A stretch of DNA of 64,000 nt, taken from positions 116,044-180,043 of the forward strand of contig NZ_JXOK01000081.1 of the NCBI RefSeq assembly GCF_000830505.1, read 5' to 3'. This document shows, one piece after another, positions 1-9,457 of this stretch. Under the pieces are notes generated by a model. It searched no databases and was not told the origin of the DNA. It saw nothing but the letters and a program-made list of their open reading frames with translations. Every line of letters starts with the position of its first letter. Position 1 is the first letter of the stretch. The DNA comes from Vibrio mytili. GTDB lineage: Bacteria > Pseudomonadota > Gammaproteobacteria > Enterobacterales > Vibrionaceae. Position numbers and translations under genes: made by a program.

Positions 1-1
1 C

Positions 2-580
2 ATTTCACTATTTTACCTTGGCGCAACGAGTGCGACTGTTGCCGCGGGTGCGGATAATGGTGGTGTGGTGTTAAGCCAATACGTTCAAGCATTGTTTGGG
101 CCATATGGACAAATTGTGTTGTCAGTGATTGTGCTTTTAGCCTGTTTAACCACAGCCATTGGTTTGATTTCTGCTTGTTCTGATTTCTTTGCTTCTAAAA
201 CATCGCTGTCGTACAAGCACTGGGTGCTGATCAACGGTGCAGTGTGTGCGTTGGTTGCAAACGTTGGTCTTACGCAGTTGATAGCGTTGTCTGTACCAGT
301 ATTGTTTGCACTTTACCCGGTGGCGATTGCGTTGGTTGCACTGACATTTGTGCGTAGCAAGCTACAAAACACACGTTTTGCTTATCGTGCTGTGTTGTTG
401 GTATCACTACTGTTTGCCTTAGTCGATGCGGCGAAAGTTGCAGGTATTGATGTGTCGGCATTTAACTTCCTACCATTGTTTGAATATGGCATGGGGTGGG
501 TACTACCGACTTTCGCAGCAATTGTTTGTATGTTCTTTATCTCGAAGCCTCAAGCCGAGCTTGCAGAAAAAGCGGCGTAA
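2..580 (+). CDS. brnQ: Branched-chain amino acid transport carrier, C-terminal part (BrnQ/LIVCS family)
   Basis: An open frame enters from the left edge and ends at TAA 578-580, giving the last 192 residues of a polytopic membrane protein. Alternating hydrophobic helices and short basic loops, with stretches such as LVANVGLTQLIALSVPVLFALYP and a GMGWVLP segment near the end, fit the Na+-coupled leucine/isoleucine/valine carrier BrnQ (about 440 residues in full). The start lies outside the window. A GTG at 65 is in frame but interrupts the hydrophobic run and is unlikely to be a true start. The gene is followed by a bidirectional terminator shared with the convergent fldB. Confidence 0.85.
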   Translation: MSLFYLGATSATVAAGADNGGVVLSQYVQALFGPYGQIVLSVIVLLACLTTAIGLISACSDFFASKTSLSYKHWVLINGAVCALVANVGLTQLIALSVPVLFALYPVAIALVALTFVRSKLQNTRFAYRAVLLVSLLFALVDAAKVAGIDVSAFNFLPLFEYGMGWVLPTFAAIVCMFFISKPQAELAEKAA

Positions 581-622
581 TTGCGCTGAATATACGTGAC
601 TATCACTTGATACTCATTGAAT

Positions 623-663
623 AAAAAAGCTCGATGGCGTCATCACGTCCATCGAGCTTTTTT
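623..663. terminator. Bidirectional intrinsic terminator between brnQ and fldB
   Basis: A perfect stem with arms AAAAAAGCTCGATGG and CCATCGAGCTTTTTT around an 11-base loop. U-runs in both directions serve the convergent brnQ (+) and fldB (-). Confidence 0.9.
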
Positions 664-686
664 GTTTTCTATGCTTGGTATGAGAT

Positions 687-1205
687 TTACAGCGTATCGT
701 GAAATTCAACGAGCACTTGCTCACACCACTTTTCAATACGCTCATCGCTGAGCTCATATTGAGAGTCTTCATCTAACGCTAAGCCAACAAACTGACTGCC
801 GTCCTCGGTTAATGCTTTTGAGGCTTCGAAATTATACCCTTCATTTGGCCAGTAACCGATAAACTGGGCGCCCGTGGCTTTGAGCTCGTCATGAAGCAGT
901 CCCATTGCATCTAAGTACCATTCGCCATACCCTTCTTGATCGCCCAGACCAAACAATGCGACGACTTTGCCTTTTAGCGGCGTTGATGAAATGTCTTGCC
1001 AAATTTCATTCCAGTCTTCTTGAATTTCGCCAAAGTCCCAGGTTGAAATACCAATGAGCAATAAATCGTAATCCGCCATTAGTGAAAGCGGGGTTTCTTT
1101 CACATTGTGAATGTCGACAAGATCTTCTCCAATCATGTTTCGAATTTTTTCTGCTGCCATTTCGGTGTAGCAGGTCGTTGAGCCGTAAAAGAGTCCTATT
1201 TTCAT
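687..1205 (-). CDS. fldB: Flavodoxin 2 (FldB)
   Basis: A 172-residue flavodoxin, an FMN-binding electron carrier of the cytoplasm. The N-terminal phosphate-binding loop GLFYGSTTCYTEMAAEKI (residues 4-21) follows the long-chain flavodoxin pattern G-x-x-x-G-x-T/S-x-x-T-E. The segments LLLIGISTWDFGEIQEDW and VALFGLGDQEGYGEWY supply the loops around the isoalloxazine ring. The neighbour xerD is divergent, and the fldB-xerD pairing is the known gammaproteobacterial arrangement, which separates this copy from the housekeeping fldA. It is a single-gene unit ending at the shared terminator. Confidence 0.93.
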   Translation of the reverse strand: MKIGLFYGSTTCYTEMAAEKIRNMIGEDLVDIHNVKETPLSLMADYDLLLIGISTWDFGEIQEDWNEIWQDISSTPLKGKVVALFGLGDQEGYGEWYLDAMGLLHDELKATGAQFIGYWPNEGYNFEASKALTEDGSQFVGLALDEDSQYELSDERIEKWCEQVLVEFHDTL

Positions 1206-1374
1206 TGCTTATGTCATTAGTTTTTGTTGCTGTTGGGGAGGATTTTAACCTTAAATTGATGCTGAATGCAGCGAATATCGTGAGATTGCTTAACTAAGGC
1301 AATTTTTTATAGCATTCAACGGGGCGCTGCCTTACTCTCATCAAATAGTAGTAAATAGAGAAAAGGAAGCATCC

Positions 1375-2292
1375 ATGACGGCACAACAGCCTGTCAATCA
1401 ACAAGATTTTGCTTTGGTAGAGCAGTTCTTGGATACGATGTGGATGGAGCGTGGGCTGTCTGAGAACACATTGGCTTCGTATCGAAATGATTTAGTTAAA
1501 TTGCTCGTGTGGATGGAGCAGCAGAGGTATCGCCTTGATTTCATCAGTTTATCGGGGCTGCAAGAGTATCAAACCTACTTGGTTGATTTAGATTATAAGC
1601 AAACCTCACGAGCTCGGATGTTGTCCGCTATTCGGCGTTTATTTCAGTACTTGCATCGAGAAAAAGTTCGCGGCGATGACCCCAGTGCTTTATTGGTCAG
1701 TCCGAAGTTGCCTCAGCGCTTGCCTAAAGACATCAGTGAAGAACAGGTCGATGCCTTGTTGGATGCTCCCGATCCGAATGACCCCGTTGAGATGCGTGAT
1801 AAAGCGATGTTGGAGCTACTCTACGCGACGGGCTTACGTGTTACCGAGTTAGTAAGCCTAACGATGGAGAACATCAGTTTGCGTCAAGGCGTTGTCCGTG
1901 TCACGGGTAAAGGTGGGAAGGAACGTTTGGTGCCCATGGGAGAAAGCGCGGTAGATTGGATAGAAGCGTTTATTCAACAAGGTCGTCCCGCACTGCTTGG
2001 CGAAACCTCTTCTGACGTTGTTTTTCCGAGTAAACGGGCCAGACAAATGACGCGTCAGACGTTTTGGCATCGGATTAAATACTATGCTGTGATCGCGGGT
2101 ATCGATACGGAGCAATTGTCACCACACGTTTTACGACACGCGTTTGCGACACATTTATTGAACTACGGCGCAGATCTCAGGGTCGTACAGATGCTGCTGG
2201 GTCATAGTGACTTATCGACCACGCAAATTTATACTCACGTGGCGACTGAGCGATTGAAGCAGATCCACAGTCAACACCACCCAAGAGCATAA
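1375..2292 (+). CDS. xerD: Site-specific tyrosine recombinase XerD
   Basis: A 305-residue tyrosine recombinase which, with XerC, resolves chromosome dimers at dif. The N-terminal SAM-like DNA-binding domain (about residues 15-100, LVEQFLDTMWMERGLSENTL) is followed by the catalytic domain. The R-H-R-H-Y set is visible: R in ATGLRVTELVSL, H-x-x-R in SPHVLRHAFATHLL, the late H in LLGHSDLSTTQ and the nucleophile Y in IYTHVATERL. The start is ATG 1375 with AAAGGAAG about 7 bases upstream. It lies 24 bases before dsbC and probably begins the xerD-dsbC-recJ unit. Confidence 0.97.
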   Translation: MTAQQPVNQQDFALVEQFLDTMWMERGLSENTLASYRNDLVKLLVWMEQQRYRLDFISLSGLQEYQTYLVDLDYKQTSRARMLSAIRRLFQYLHREKVRGDDPSALLVSPKLPQRLPKDISEEQVDALLDAPDPNDPVEMRDKAMLELLYATGLRVTELVSLTMENISLRQGVVRVTGKGGKERLVPMGESAVDWIEAFIQQGRPALLGETSSDVVFPSKRARQMTRQTFWHRIKYYAVIAGIDTEQLSPHVLRHAFATHLLNYGADLRVVQMLLGHSDLSTTQIYTHVATERLKQIHSQHHPRA

Positions 2293-2316
2293 TGATAGAA
2301 TTTTAAGGTGAATTTA

Positions 2317-3105
2317 ATGAGCGTATTACGCCGACTAACTCTACTGACGTTACCCTTTTTTGTTGCCGCCTGTGGTGCAGAAGAGAGTCAGGCAAAAACG
2401 GAAACCCCAGCACCTCAGATCGCAGCTGCGGCAACACAACACTTTGACGAAGCGGAATTGAAGAGTAAATTTTCGAAGTTGGGATTGTCGGTAATTGACG
2501 TCCAGCCATCGGATGTTGCAGGTTTGGTTGAGATTCAGACCAATGGCGGTGTGTTGTTTGCTTCGAATGATGGTGATCACTTTATTGCTGGGACGCTCTA
2601 TGCTCTTGATGAGAATGGCGGATATAAAGATGTTATCGCAGAGCGTCAAGCGCCTATCAATGCTGCAAAACTGGCGAAGTTTTCTGATAGCGTGATCGAA
2701 TATAAAGCGGACAACGAAAAGTATGTAGTCACGGTGTTTACGGATATCACATGCGGTTACTGTGTGCGCTTACACAGCCAAATGCAGGGTTACAATGACT
2801 TAGGCATTACGGTCCGCTACATGGCTTATCCTCGCCAGGGAGTTACAGGCCCTGTGGCTGAGCAAATGGCAACCATTTGGTGTGCGGAAGATCCTAAATC
2901 CGCAATACATAACGCGAAAGTAAACCGTACTTTCGAAAACCCAGCGAAAGATCTAGAACAGTGTAAACAAACGGTTCAACAGCATTATGACCTGGGGCGT
3001 GAGTTAGGTATCTCAGGCACTCCTGCGATTTTCTTACCGAATGGCGAGATGGTTGGCGGTTACCTACCTCCTGCAGAGTTACTCAAACGGTTACAGCAAC
3101 AATAA
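2317..3105 (+). CDS. dsbC: Thiol:disulfide interchange protein DsbC
   Basis: Periplasmic disulfide isomerase of 262 residues. It starts with a signal peptide (about 22 residues, MSVLRRLTLLTLPFFVAACG), continues with an N-terminal dimerisation domain and ends in a thioredoxin-fold domain with the active-site motif CGYC at about residue 146. The cis-proline segment is GISGTPAIFLPNG. I chose ATG 2317 because AAGG lies 8 bases upstream; an in-frame GTG at 2308 sits on that Shine-Dalgarno sequence. The cysteine at the end of the hydrophobic stretch is lipobox-like, so a lipid-modified form cannot be excluded. Oxidised partners are normally recycled by DsbD. Confidence 0.95.
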   Translation: MSVLRRLTLLTLPFFVAACGAEESQAKTETPAPQIAAAATQHFDEAELKSKFSKLGLSVIDVQPSDVAGLVEIQTNGGVLFASNDGDHFIAGTLYALDENGGYKDVIAERQAPINAAKLAKFSDSVIEYKADNEKYVVTVFTDITCGYCVRLHSQMQGYNDLGITVRYMAYPRQGVTGPVAEQMATIWCAEDPKSAIHNAKVNRTFENPAKDLEQCKQTVQQHYDLGRELGISGTPAIFLPNGEMVGGYLPPAELLKRLQQQ

Positions 3106-3111
3106 TCCTTT

Positions 3112-3146
3112 AAGGAGTGGGGTTGTGATATCACCAACTCCTTTTT
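3112..3146 (+). terminator. Hairpin with U-run between dsbC and recJ
   Basis: The stem starts AAGGAG and ends CTCCTTTTT with an inner GTGATATCAC palindrome. It looks like an intrinsic terminator but ends only three bases before the recJ start codon, so it may act as an attenuator or control translation of recJ. Confidence 0.6.
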
Positions 3147-3149
3147 ATC

Positions 3150-4888
3150 ATGATAGAAATTCAACGACGTCCTGAGCCGGACTTGTCCCGTTTACCCGAT
3201 TCGATACCACCCATTTTAAAGCGTATTTATATCAACCGTGGCATCACAGATATCGCGCAACTCGAGACTTCTGCTCGAGGCTTGCACTCATATCAAAAGC
3301 TTGGCGGCATTGACCAGGCGGTCACATTACTCTTCCAAGCGATTCGAGAACAAAAGCGAATTATTGTCGTTGGCGATTTTGATGCCGATGGTGCGACAAG
3401 CTCCGCTTTGTCAGTCCTCGCATTAAGAATGCTAGGCAGTTCGAATGTCGATTATTTAGTCCCCAATCGGTTTGAAGACGGTTATGGCTTAAGCCCCGAA
3501 GTGTTGATCAAGCGTTGGAACTCGGAGCGGAGATGATAATGACCGTGGATAACGGCGTCTCCTCCATTGATGGAGTTCGCTACGCTAAACAAAACGGTAT
3601 TACTGTGTTGGTGACGGATCACCACTTGCCTGGACAAGAGTTACCCGACGTGGACGCCATGGTGAACCCCAATCTAGAAAGTTGTGCTTTTCCGTCTAAA
3701 GCCTTAGCGGGCGTCGGTGTGGCGTTTTATCTTATGATGGCGTTGTGTGTCCACATGCGTAAACACAACTGGTTTACTGAACAAGGGATGCAAGAACCAA
3801 AGCTCATGGAGCTGATTGACCTTGTCGCGTTAGGTACGGTGGCTGACGTCGTGCCTCTGGACGAGAACAATCGAATTCTGGTCCATCAAGGTTTGCAGCG
3901 TATTCGTGCGGGCAAAGCGCGACCTGGGATTCAAGCGCTGATCGAAGTGGCGAAACGTGATGCCCGACGGCTGGTTGCTTCTGACTTTGGATTTGCTCTT
4001 GGTCCTCGTATCAATGCCGCAGGTCGTCTCGATGATATGTCTTTCGGTGTCGAGTTATTGATGTGTAACAATATCCATGCTGCACGTCGTATGGCAAGTG
4101 AGCTCGATGGGTTGAATCAAACTCGAAAAGAGATTGAAGAGGGGATGAAACAAGAAGCGATGGCGTTTTGTGAACGCCTGCAGTTTGGTGAAAACAGTAA
4201 CCTGCCACACGGCCTCGCGCTGTTTCAACGCGACTGGCACCAAGGTGTGATTGGTATTTTAGCTTCTCGTATCAAAGAAAAATTCCACCGTCCCGTCATC
4301 GCGTTTGCCGATGGGGGTGAAGGCACCATCAAAGGCTCTTGTCGTTCCATCCCCGGTTTGCATATGCGAGATGCATTGGATTTTATTGATACGCAAAATC
4401 CGGGGTTGATCATGAAGTTTGGTGGTCACGCGATGGCGGCTGGCTTAACCATCAAAGAGCAGGATTTTGAGCGTTTTAGCCGCTTGTTTGATGATGTTGT
4501 GAAAAAAGAGTTGGATCAGGCGGCACTAAAAGGGGTAATTCTGTCTGATGGTGAGCTTAAACCAGAAGAGTTTTCCATGCATGTTGCGGAGCAGCTCCGT
4601 GCAGGTGGGCCCTTTGGTCAGGCATTCCCAGAGCCGGTTTTTGATGGTGAATTTAAAGTATTGCACCAAAAGTTGGTCGGAGAAAAACACCTTAAACTGA
4701 TGTTAGAGCCGCTCTACAAAGGTCTTCCTACCAACGTCATGATTGATGGTATTGCCTTCAATATTGATTTGCGTCGCTGGCCGGATGCCTCAGTAAAAAC
4801 GGTGCGTTTGGCATATAAGCTGGACATCAACGAGTTCCGTGGTAACCAATCTTTGCAATTGATGATTGATCATATCGAAGCGAAGTAA
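3150..4888 (+). pseudogene. recJ: Single-stranded-DNA exonuclease RecJ, frameshifted in this sequence
   Basis: 5'-3' single-strand exonuclease of recombination and mismatch repair. The first frame (3150-3536) carries the DHH motif (VVGDFDADGATS) and breaks after GYGLSPEV. The second frame resumes at LELGAEMIMTVDNG and runs to 4888 with the DHHLPG motif, the DHHA1 region (KFGGHAMAAGL) and the OB-like C-terminus. Adding one G where GTGTTGAT (about 3501-3508) should read GTGGTTGAT gives V-V-D-Q-A-L-E-L, exactly the family sequence, and a 579-residue protein (E. coli has 577). A one-base deletion is therefore certain in this sequence; whether it is biological or a sequencing error is discussed in the findings. 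No clear ribosome binding site precedes ATG 3150. Confidence 0.9.
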
Positions 4889-5036
4889 ACGCTAATTTGA
4901 GCATGGCCTTGTGGGATGTCGAGGTCGTGCTTCATTCCATCGTAATCTCATTTCTCATTCGAAATTTTCCTGTATCTCTGTCACATTTTTCAGTAGAATT
5001 CCTCGGTTAAATTCTAGTCTAAAATGTTGAGTAAAC

Positions 5037-6135
5037 ATGTTTGAAATCAATCCAATTAAAAACCGTCTGCAGGACGTGTCTGAGCGCACGAATGTCCTGA
5101 GGGGGTATCTTTGACTATGACGCTAAGAAAGAGCGTCTAGAAGAAGTTAACGCAGAACTTGAACAACCGGATGTATGGAATGAGCCTGAACGCGCACAAG
5201 CGCTGGGTAAAGAGCGTGCATCTTTGGAAGCCGTCGTTGAAACGATCGACCAACTTGACCAAGGTGTAGAAGACGTTGACGGTCTTCTCGAGCTTGCGGT
5301 TGAAGAAGAAGATCAAGAAACATTTGACGAAATTGAACCAGAGCTTGTTGAGTTAGAAGAAAAACTAGCCAAGCTTGAATTCCGACGCATGTTCTCTGGT
5401 GATCACGACAGCTCCGACTGCTACATCGACTTGCAGTCTGGTTCTGGCGGTACTGAGGCACAAGACTGGACCAATATGTTATTGCGCATGTACTTACGCT
5501 GGGCAGAAGCAAAAGGCTTCAAAGCGGAAGTCATTGAAGTGTCAGAAGGCGAAGTGGCAGGTCTTAAATCTGCGACAGTCCGAATTTCTGGTGAATACGC
5601 TTACGGTTGGTTACGTACAGAAACTGGTGTCCACCGCTTAGTGCGTAAGTCGCCATTTGATTCTGGCGGCCGTCGCCATACATCATTTGCGTCTGCGTTT
5701 ATCTACCCTGAAGTAGATGAAAATATTGATATCGACATTAACCCTGCGGATCTACGTATTGATGTATATCGTGCGTCAGGTGCAGGTGGTCAGCACGTCA
5801 ACACCACGGAATCAGCGGTGCGTATTACTCACGTACCAACCAATACAGTGGTTCAGTGTCAAAATGACCGTTCTCAACATAAAAACAAAGATCAAGCGAT
5901 GAAACAGCTTCGAGCGAAGCTATTTGAGCTTGAGTTGCAAAAACAGAATGCGGAAAAACAAGCCAATGAAGACGCGAAGTCAGACATCGGCTGGGGCAGT
6001 CAGATCCGTTCATACGTATTGGATGACTCACGCATTAAAGATCTCCGTACAGGCATTGAAAACCGTAATACCCAAGCGGTGCTCGATGGCGACCTTGATA
6101 AATTTATTGAAGCTAGCCTGAAATCAGGTCTATAA
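5037..6135 (+). CDS. prfB: Peptide chain release factor 2, with programmed +1 frameshift
   Basis: RF2 recognises UGA and UAA and releases the finished peptide. Frame 1 starts at ATG 5037 (MFEINPIKNRLQDVSERTNVLRGYL) and meets UGA at 5112-5114 as codon 26. Slipping one base forward gives D at 5113 and an open frame to 6135, for a 365-residue protein, the E. coli length. The SPF anticodon tripeptide appears in RKSPFDSGG and the catalytic GGQ in RASGAGGQHVNTTESAVR. The gene is followed after 34 bases by lysS, the usual partner. The internal GTG/TTG starts further down are not used, because the N-terminal helix belongs to RF2. Confidence 0.97.
5100..5115 (+). promoter_or_regulatory. Programmed +1 frameshift site of prfB
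   Basis: The string AGGGGGTATCTTTGAC holds an internal Shine-Dalgarno-like AGGGGG, the slippery CTT codon, the in-frame stop TGA and the following C. It is the same arrangement as the E. coli RF2 autoregulatory site: low RF2 lets the ribosome shift onto GAC. Confidence 0.97.
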
Positions 6136-6169
6136 CGCTTTTCACCGACAAAAACAGGATACATCGAAA

Positions 6170-7687
6170 ATGACTGATGCTGTTCAAAACGAAACCGCAC
6201 AAGAAGAGAATAAGCTGATTGCTGAACGCCGCGCTAAGTTGGATGAAATCCGAAAGAGCTGCAAAGCAAACGGCCACCCAAATGATTTCCGTCGTGATGC
6301 TCTGGCTGGCGACCTGCAAAAAGAGTTCGGTGAAAAGACCAAGGAAGAGCTAGAAGCGCTTAACCATGTGGTTGCGATCGCGGGTCGTATTATGGCGAAA
6401 CGTGGTCCATTCCTTGTGATTCAAGAAACGTCTGGTCGCATTCAAGCGTACGCGGCAAAAGATGTACAAAAAGAACTTAAAGCTAAATATCAAGGTTTAG
6501 ATATTGGTGACATCATCGGTGTGAAAGGTGCACTGCATAAATCTGGCAAAGGCGATCTGTACGTCAACATGGAAGAGTACGAGTTGCTAACCAAAGCATT
6601 GCGTCCTCTACCAGAAAAATTCCACGGTCTGACTGACCAAGAGATGCGTTACCGCCAACGTTACGTTGACCTGATCGTGAATGAAGATTCTCGCCAAGCG
6701 TTTATCGTTCGCTCTAAACTGGTTTCTGCGATTCGTAACTTCATGAGCTCAAAAGGTTACTTAGAAGTAGAAACGCCAATGATGCACGTGATTCCGGGTG
6801 GTGCGACTGCGCGTCCATTCATCACGCACCACAACGCACTAGACATCGATATGTTCCTACGTGTGGCACCAGAGCTATACTTGAAGCGTCTGGTTGTTGG
6901 TGGTTTTGATCGTGTATTCGAAATCAACCGTAACTTCCGTAACGAAGGTCTTTCGCCTCGTCACAACCCAGAATTCACCATGATGGAATTCTACCAAGCT
7001 TACGCTGACTACAAAGATCTGATGGATCTGACGGAAGAAATGCTCAGCACAGTCGCAATGGAAGTTTTGGGCTCTACATCCATGCCATACGGCGAGGAAA
7101 CGGTTGAATTCGGTGGTACTTACGCACGCATGAGCATGTTTGAAGCGATCAAACATTACAATCCAAACCACGAGCAAATTCAGGCATTGACTGAAGAAGA
7201 TCTGCAAAACCGTGATCTTATGGTTTCTATCGCGAAGTCAGTGCATGTAGAAGTGGAATCTTTCTGGACTTGCGGCCAGTTGTTGGAAGAAATTTTTGGT
7301 GAAACCGCTGAGCCTCAGTTGATTCAACCAACATTCATCACTGGCTACCCAGCGGATATTTCTCCACTGGCACGTCGTAGCGATGATAATCCATTCTTCA
7401 CTGACCGTTTTGAGTTCTTTATCGGTGGTCGTGAAGTCGCGAACGGTTTCTCTGAGCTTAACGATGCGGAAGATCAAGATGAGCGTTTTAAAGCGCAAGT
7501 AAACGCGAAAGATGCGGGTGATGATGAGGCAATGTATTACGATGCCGATTATATTACCGCTCTTGAACATGGCCTTCCGCCAACAGCGGGTCAGGGTATT
7601 GGTATCGATCGTCTTGCCATGCTGTTCACGAATACACACACGATCCGTGATGTTATCTTATTTCCAGCGATGCGTCCGCAAGCATAA
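6170..7687 (+). CDS. lysS: Lysyl-tRNA synthetase, class II
   Basis: 505-residue class II aminoacyl-tRNA synthetase that charges tRNA-Lys in the cytoplasm. The N-terminal OB-fold anticodon-binding domain (VVAIAGRIMAKRGPFLVIQETSGRIQ, about residues 65-90) precedes the catalytic core. Motif 1 is around SKGYLEVETPMM, motif 2 is FRNEGLSPRHNPEFTMMEFY and motif 3 is GIGIDRLAMLFTN. The start ATG 6170 is placed 34 bases after prfB, and the pair is likely cotranscribed. A strong terminator follows at once. Nothing unusual is seen. Confidence 0.97.
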   Translation: MTDAVQNETAQEENKLIAERRAKLDEIRKSCKANGHPNDFRRDALAGDLQKEFGEKTKEELEALNHVVAIAGRIMAKRGPFLVIQETSGRIQAYAAKDVQKELKAKYQGLDIGDIIGVKGALHKSGKGDLYVNMEEYELLTKALRPLPEKFHGLTDQEMRYRQRYVDLIVNEDSRQAFIVRSKLVSAIRNFMSSKGYLEVETPMMHVIPGGATARPFITHHNALDIDMFLRVAPELYLKRLVVGGFDRVFEINRNFRNEGLSPRHNPEFTMMEFYQAYADYKDLMDLTEEMLSTVAMEVLGSTSMPYGEETVEFGGTYARMSMFEAIKHYNPNHEQIQALTEEDLQNRDLMVSIAKSVHVEVESFWTCGQLLEEIFGETAEPQLIQPTFITGYPADISPLARRSDDNPFFTDRFEFFIGGREVANGFSELNDAEDQDERFKAQVNAKDAGDDEAMYYDADYITALEHGLPPTAGQGIGIDRLAMLFTNTHTIRDVILFPAMRPQA

Positions 7688-7703
7688 TTCGTGCTGAATG
7701 TTT

Positions 7704-7732
7704 AAAAAGCCACCTGCGGGTGGCTTTTTTTG
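7704..7732 (+). terminator. Intrinsic terminator after lysS
   Basis: The stem AAAAAGCCACC/GGGTGGCTTTTTTT has a three-base loop and a run of seven Ts, 16 bases after the lysS stop. Confidence 0.93.
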
Positions 7733-8067
7733 TGTCTGTTATTTAATTTGAAATATTAAGTTGTCATTTATGCTAGACATATGAGTCATATAGTGGATTA
7801 CAGGCATTATTAATTATAATAATTAGTTTAATAATAAAATCGTGGTTTATATTAGCACCATATCCTGCTTTGTTTAGTGACTTGAACAGGTCCTATCTGA
7901 GAGGTGTATCGAGTAGATATAAAAATGAGTGTTAGCAAAATCTCAATTTATTGCATAGTCTTAATGTTAAGACAGACTTGGCAAAAAGTAGTCTCGATAA
8001 TGTTACTCGTCCGCAAAGTAGATTTGTGACGCGAAATTTCTATTAATAATGCATAAAGGGTTAGAAA
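7733..8067 (+). promoter_or_regulatory. AT-rich upstream region of vpsR
   Basis: This 335-base gene-free stretch is very AT-rich (for example ATTATTAATTATAATAATTA near 7810), which suits H-NS-type binding. A perfect inverted repeat GTCTTAA-TG-TTAAGAC occupies 7958-7973, and ATATGA-GT-CATAT lies near 7779-7790. Either could be a dimeric regulator site. No ORF with a ribosome binding site is visible. The vpsR promoter must lie here but I cannot place it with confidence. Confidence 0.5.
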
Positions 8068-9402
8068 ATGGCTGGGCAGTTTAAGATGGATTCCATTCCG
8101 GGATCGCTTGTCGTCGTTGGCGGAACTTACGAACCTTGGTTATCAGTACTAGAACAAGTGGGTTGGAAGTGTCACCAAGTGGGTGATTTGCGTAAAGCCA
8201 ATACTTTATTAGAAGATATTGGACCGTGTATTGGTATCGTCGATCTCAGCCAAGATGAATTCAGCTTAAATGGTTTAGCCAACTTGGTCAGCACGCATAA
8301 ACATGTTCGCTGGTTGGCATTTATCCGTGAGTCTCAATTAGGCACTGACACGATTTGCCAATTCATCGTCAATTTCTGTATCGACTTTTTCACCGCGCCC
8401 ATTCCGGACGCTCAGTTACTCAGCACCATTGGTCACCAGTTAGGTATGCTGAAACTCGAGAAAAAAGTTTGGCCGACATTTGGTAGTAGCTTAGATATGG
8501 GGCTAGTGGGCGAATCCATTCCGATGAAGCGCCTACGTGACCAAATTAAACGTATCGGTCCTACAGATGTCAGCATCCTGATCTCTGGTGAAAGCGGAAC
8601 AGGCAAAGAGGCTGTTGCACGCTCTATACACAAAGTGTCTTCACGCTCTCATAAGCCCTTTATGTCAGTCAACTGTCGAGCTCTAAGTGAGCAACGTTTC
8701 CAAGCGGAAGTGTTTGGTGGGGAAAATTGTGCGGATTCTGGCCCTAGCATACTAGAACAAGCTGACGGTGGTACGGTACTGTTTAACGACATCCTCACCA
8801 TCTCTAAAGAGCAGCAGATGAACCTGTTGAGGTTCTTGCAAGAAGGCACTCTCGAGACGAAAGATGGCTTAAAAAATGTCAATGTGCGTGTGTTAGCTGC
8901 TAATTCAGCCGATGTTGAGAAAGCCCTGATCAATGGTGACTTCAATGAGGAATTGTACCATTACATTAATGTACTGCGTATCAACGTGCCGAGTTTGAAA
9001 GAGCGCGCTAGTGATATCGCATTGTTAGCTCGATTTTACTTATTAGAGTTTTCAAAAGAATATAACTCGCAAGCGAAAAGCTTTTCAGAAGACGCGATTA
9101 AAGCGTTAACCCGCTACTTTTGGCCTGGTAACGTGCGCGAATTGATGAACCAAATTAAGCGTGCGGTATTGATGTCAGATAGCATTATTATCGAAGATTT
9201 TCACCTAGATTTACCACAGCGTAACGAAGCAAAGAGAAGCTTAAAATCGATCCGTGAAAAAAGTGAGCGTGATGCATTGCTCGTGGTTTTAGAGTCACAC
9301 TCTGGTCAGGTTTCCAATGCGGCAAAAGAGCTTGGTGTTTCTCGCGCGACCATGTACCGCCTATTGAACAAGCATAACCTAATTTCAGAACCTGCTATGT
9401 AG
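8068..9402 (+). CDS. vpsR: Biofilm master regulator VpsR (atypical enhancer-binding protein)
   Basis: A 444-residue response-regulator-like transcription factor that activates exopolysaccharide (vps) and biofilm genes with c-di-GMP in Vibrio cholerae. The receiver-like domain has Asp59 (IVDLS), the residue at the known phosphorylation position. The AAA+ domain has Walker A GESGTGKEA (about 178-186) and a degenerate Walker B region (GGTVLFNDI instead of the usual LFLDEI). The GAFTGA loop that contacts sigma-54 is absent: after VFGGEN the sequence goes straight to CADSGPSILEQADGG. The C-terminus has a Fis-type helix-turn-helix (VSNAAKELGVSRATMYRLL). This agrees with VpsR acting with sigma-70 polymerase. 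It stands alone between two terminators, next to lysS as in V. cholerae. Confidence 0.96.
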   Translation: MAGQFKMDSIPGSLVVVGGTYEPWLSVLEQVGWKCHQVGDLRKANTLLEDIGPCIGIVDLSQDEFSLNGLANLVSTHKHVRWLAFIRESQLGTDTICQFIVNFCIDFFTAPIPDAQLLSTIGHQLGMLKLEKKVWPTFGSSLDMGLVGESIPMKRLRDQIKRIGPTDVSILISGESGTGKEAVARSIHKVSSRSHKPFMSVNCRALSEQRFQAEVFGGENCADSGPSILEQADGGTVLFNDILTISKEQQMNLLRFLQEGTLETKDGLKNVNVRVLAANSADVEKALINGDFNEELYHYINVLRINVPSLKERASDIALLARFYLLEFSKEYNSQAKSFSEDAIKALTRYFWPGNVRELMNQIKRAVLMSDSIIIEDFHLDLPQRNEAKRSLKSIREKSERDALLVVLESHSGQVSNAAKELGVSRATMYRLLNKHNLISEPAM

Positions 9403-9427
9403 TGGTTTTTATATCTGAAGCAACAGC

Positions 9428-9457
9428 AAAAAAGGAGCGATGGTCGCTCCTTTTTTT
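9428..9457 (+). terminator. Intrinsic terminator after vpsR
   Basis: The stem AAAAAAGGAGCGA/TCGCTCCTTTTTTT with a TGG loop lies 26 bases after the vpsR stop. Confidence 0.93.

Noticed and set aside
1082..1297. 71-codon frame antisense to the start of fldB
   Set aside because: Largely overlaps fldB on the other strand and has no family resemblance; a shadow frame.
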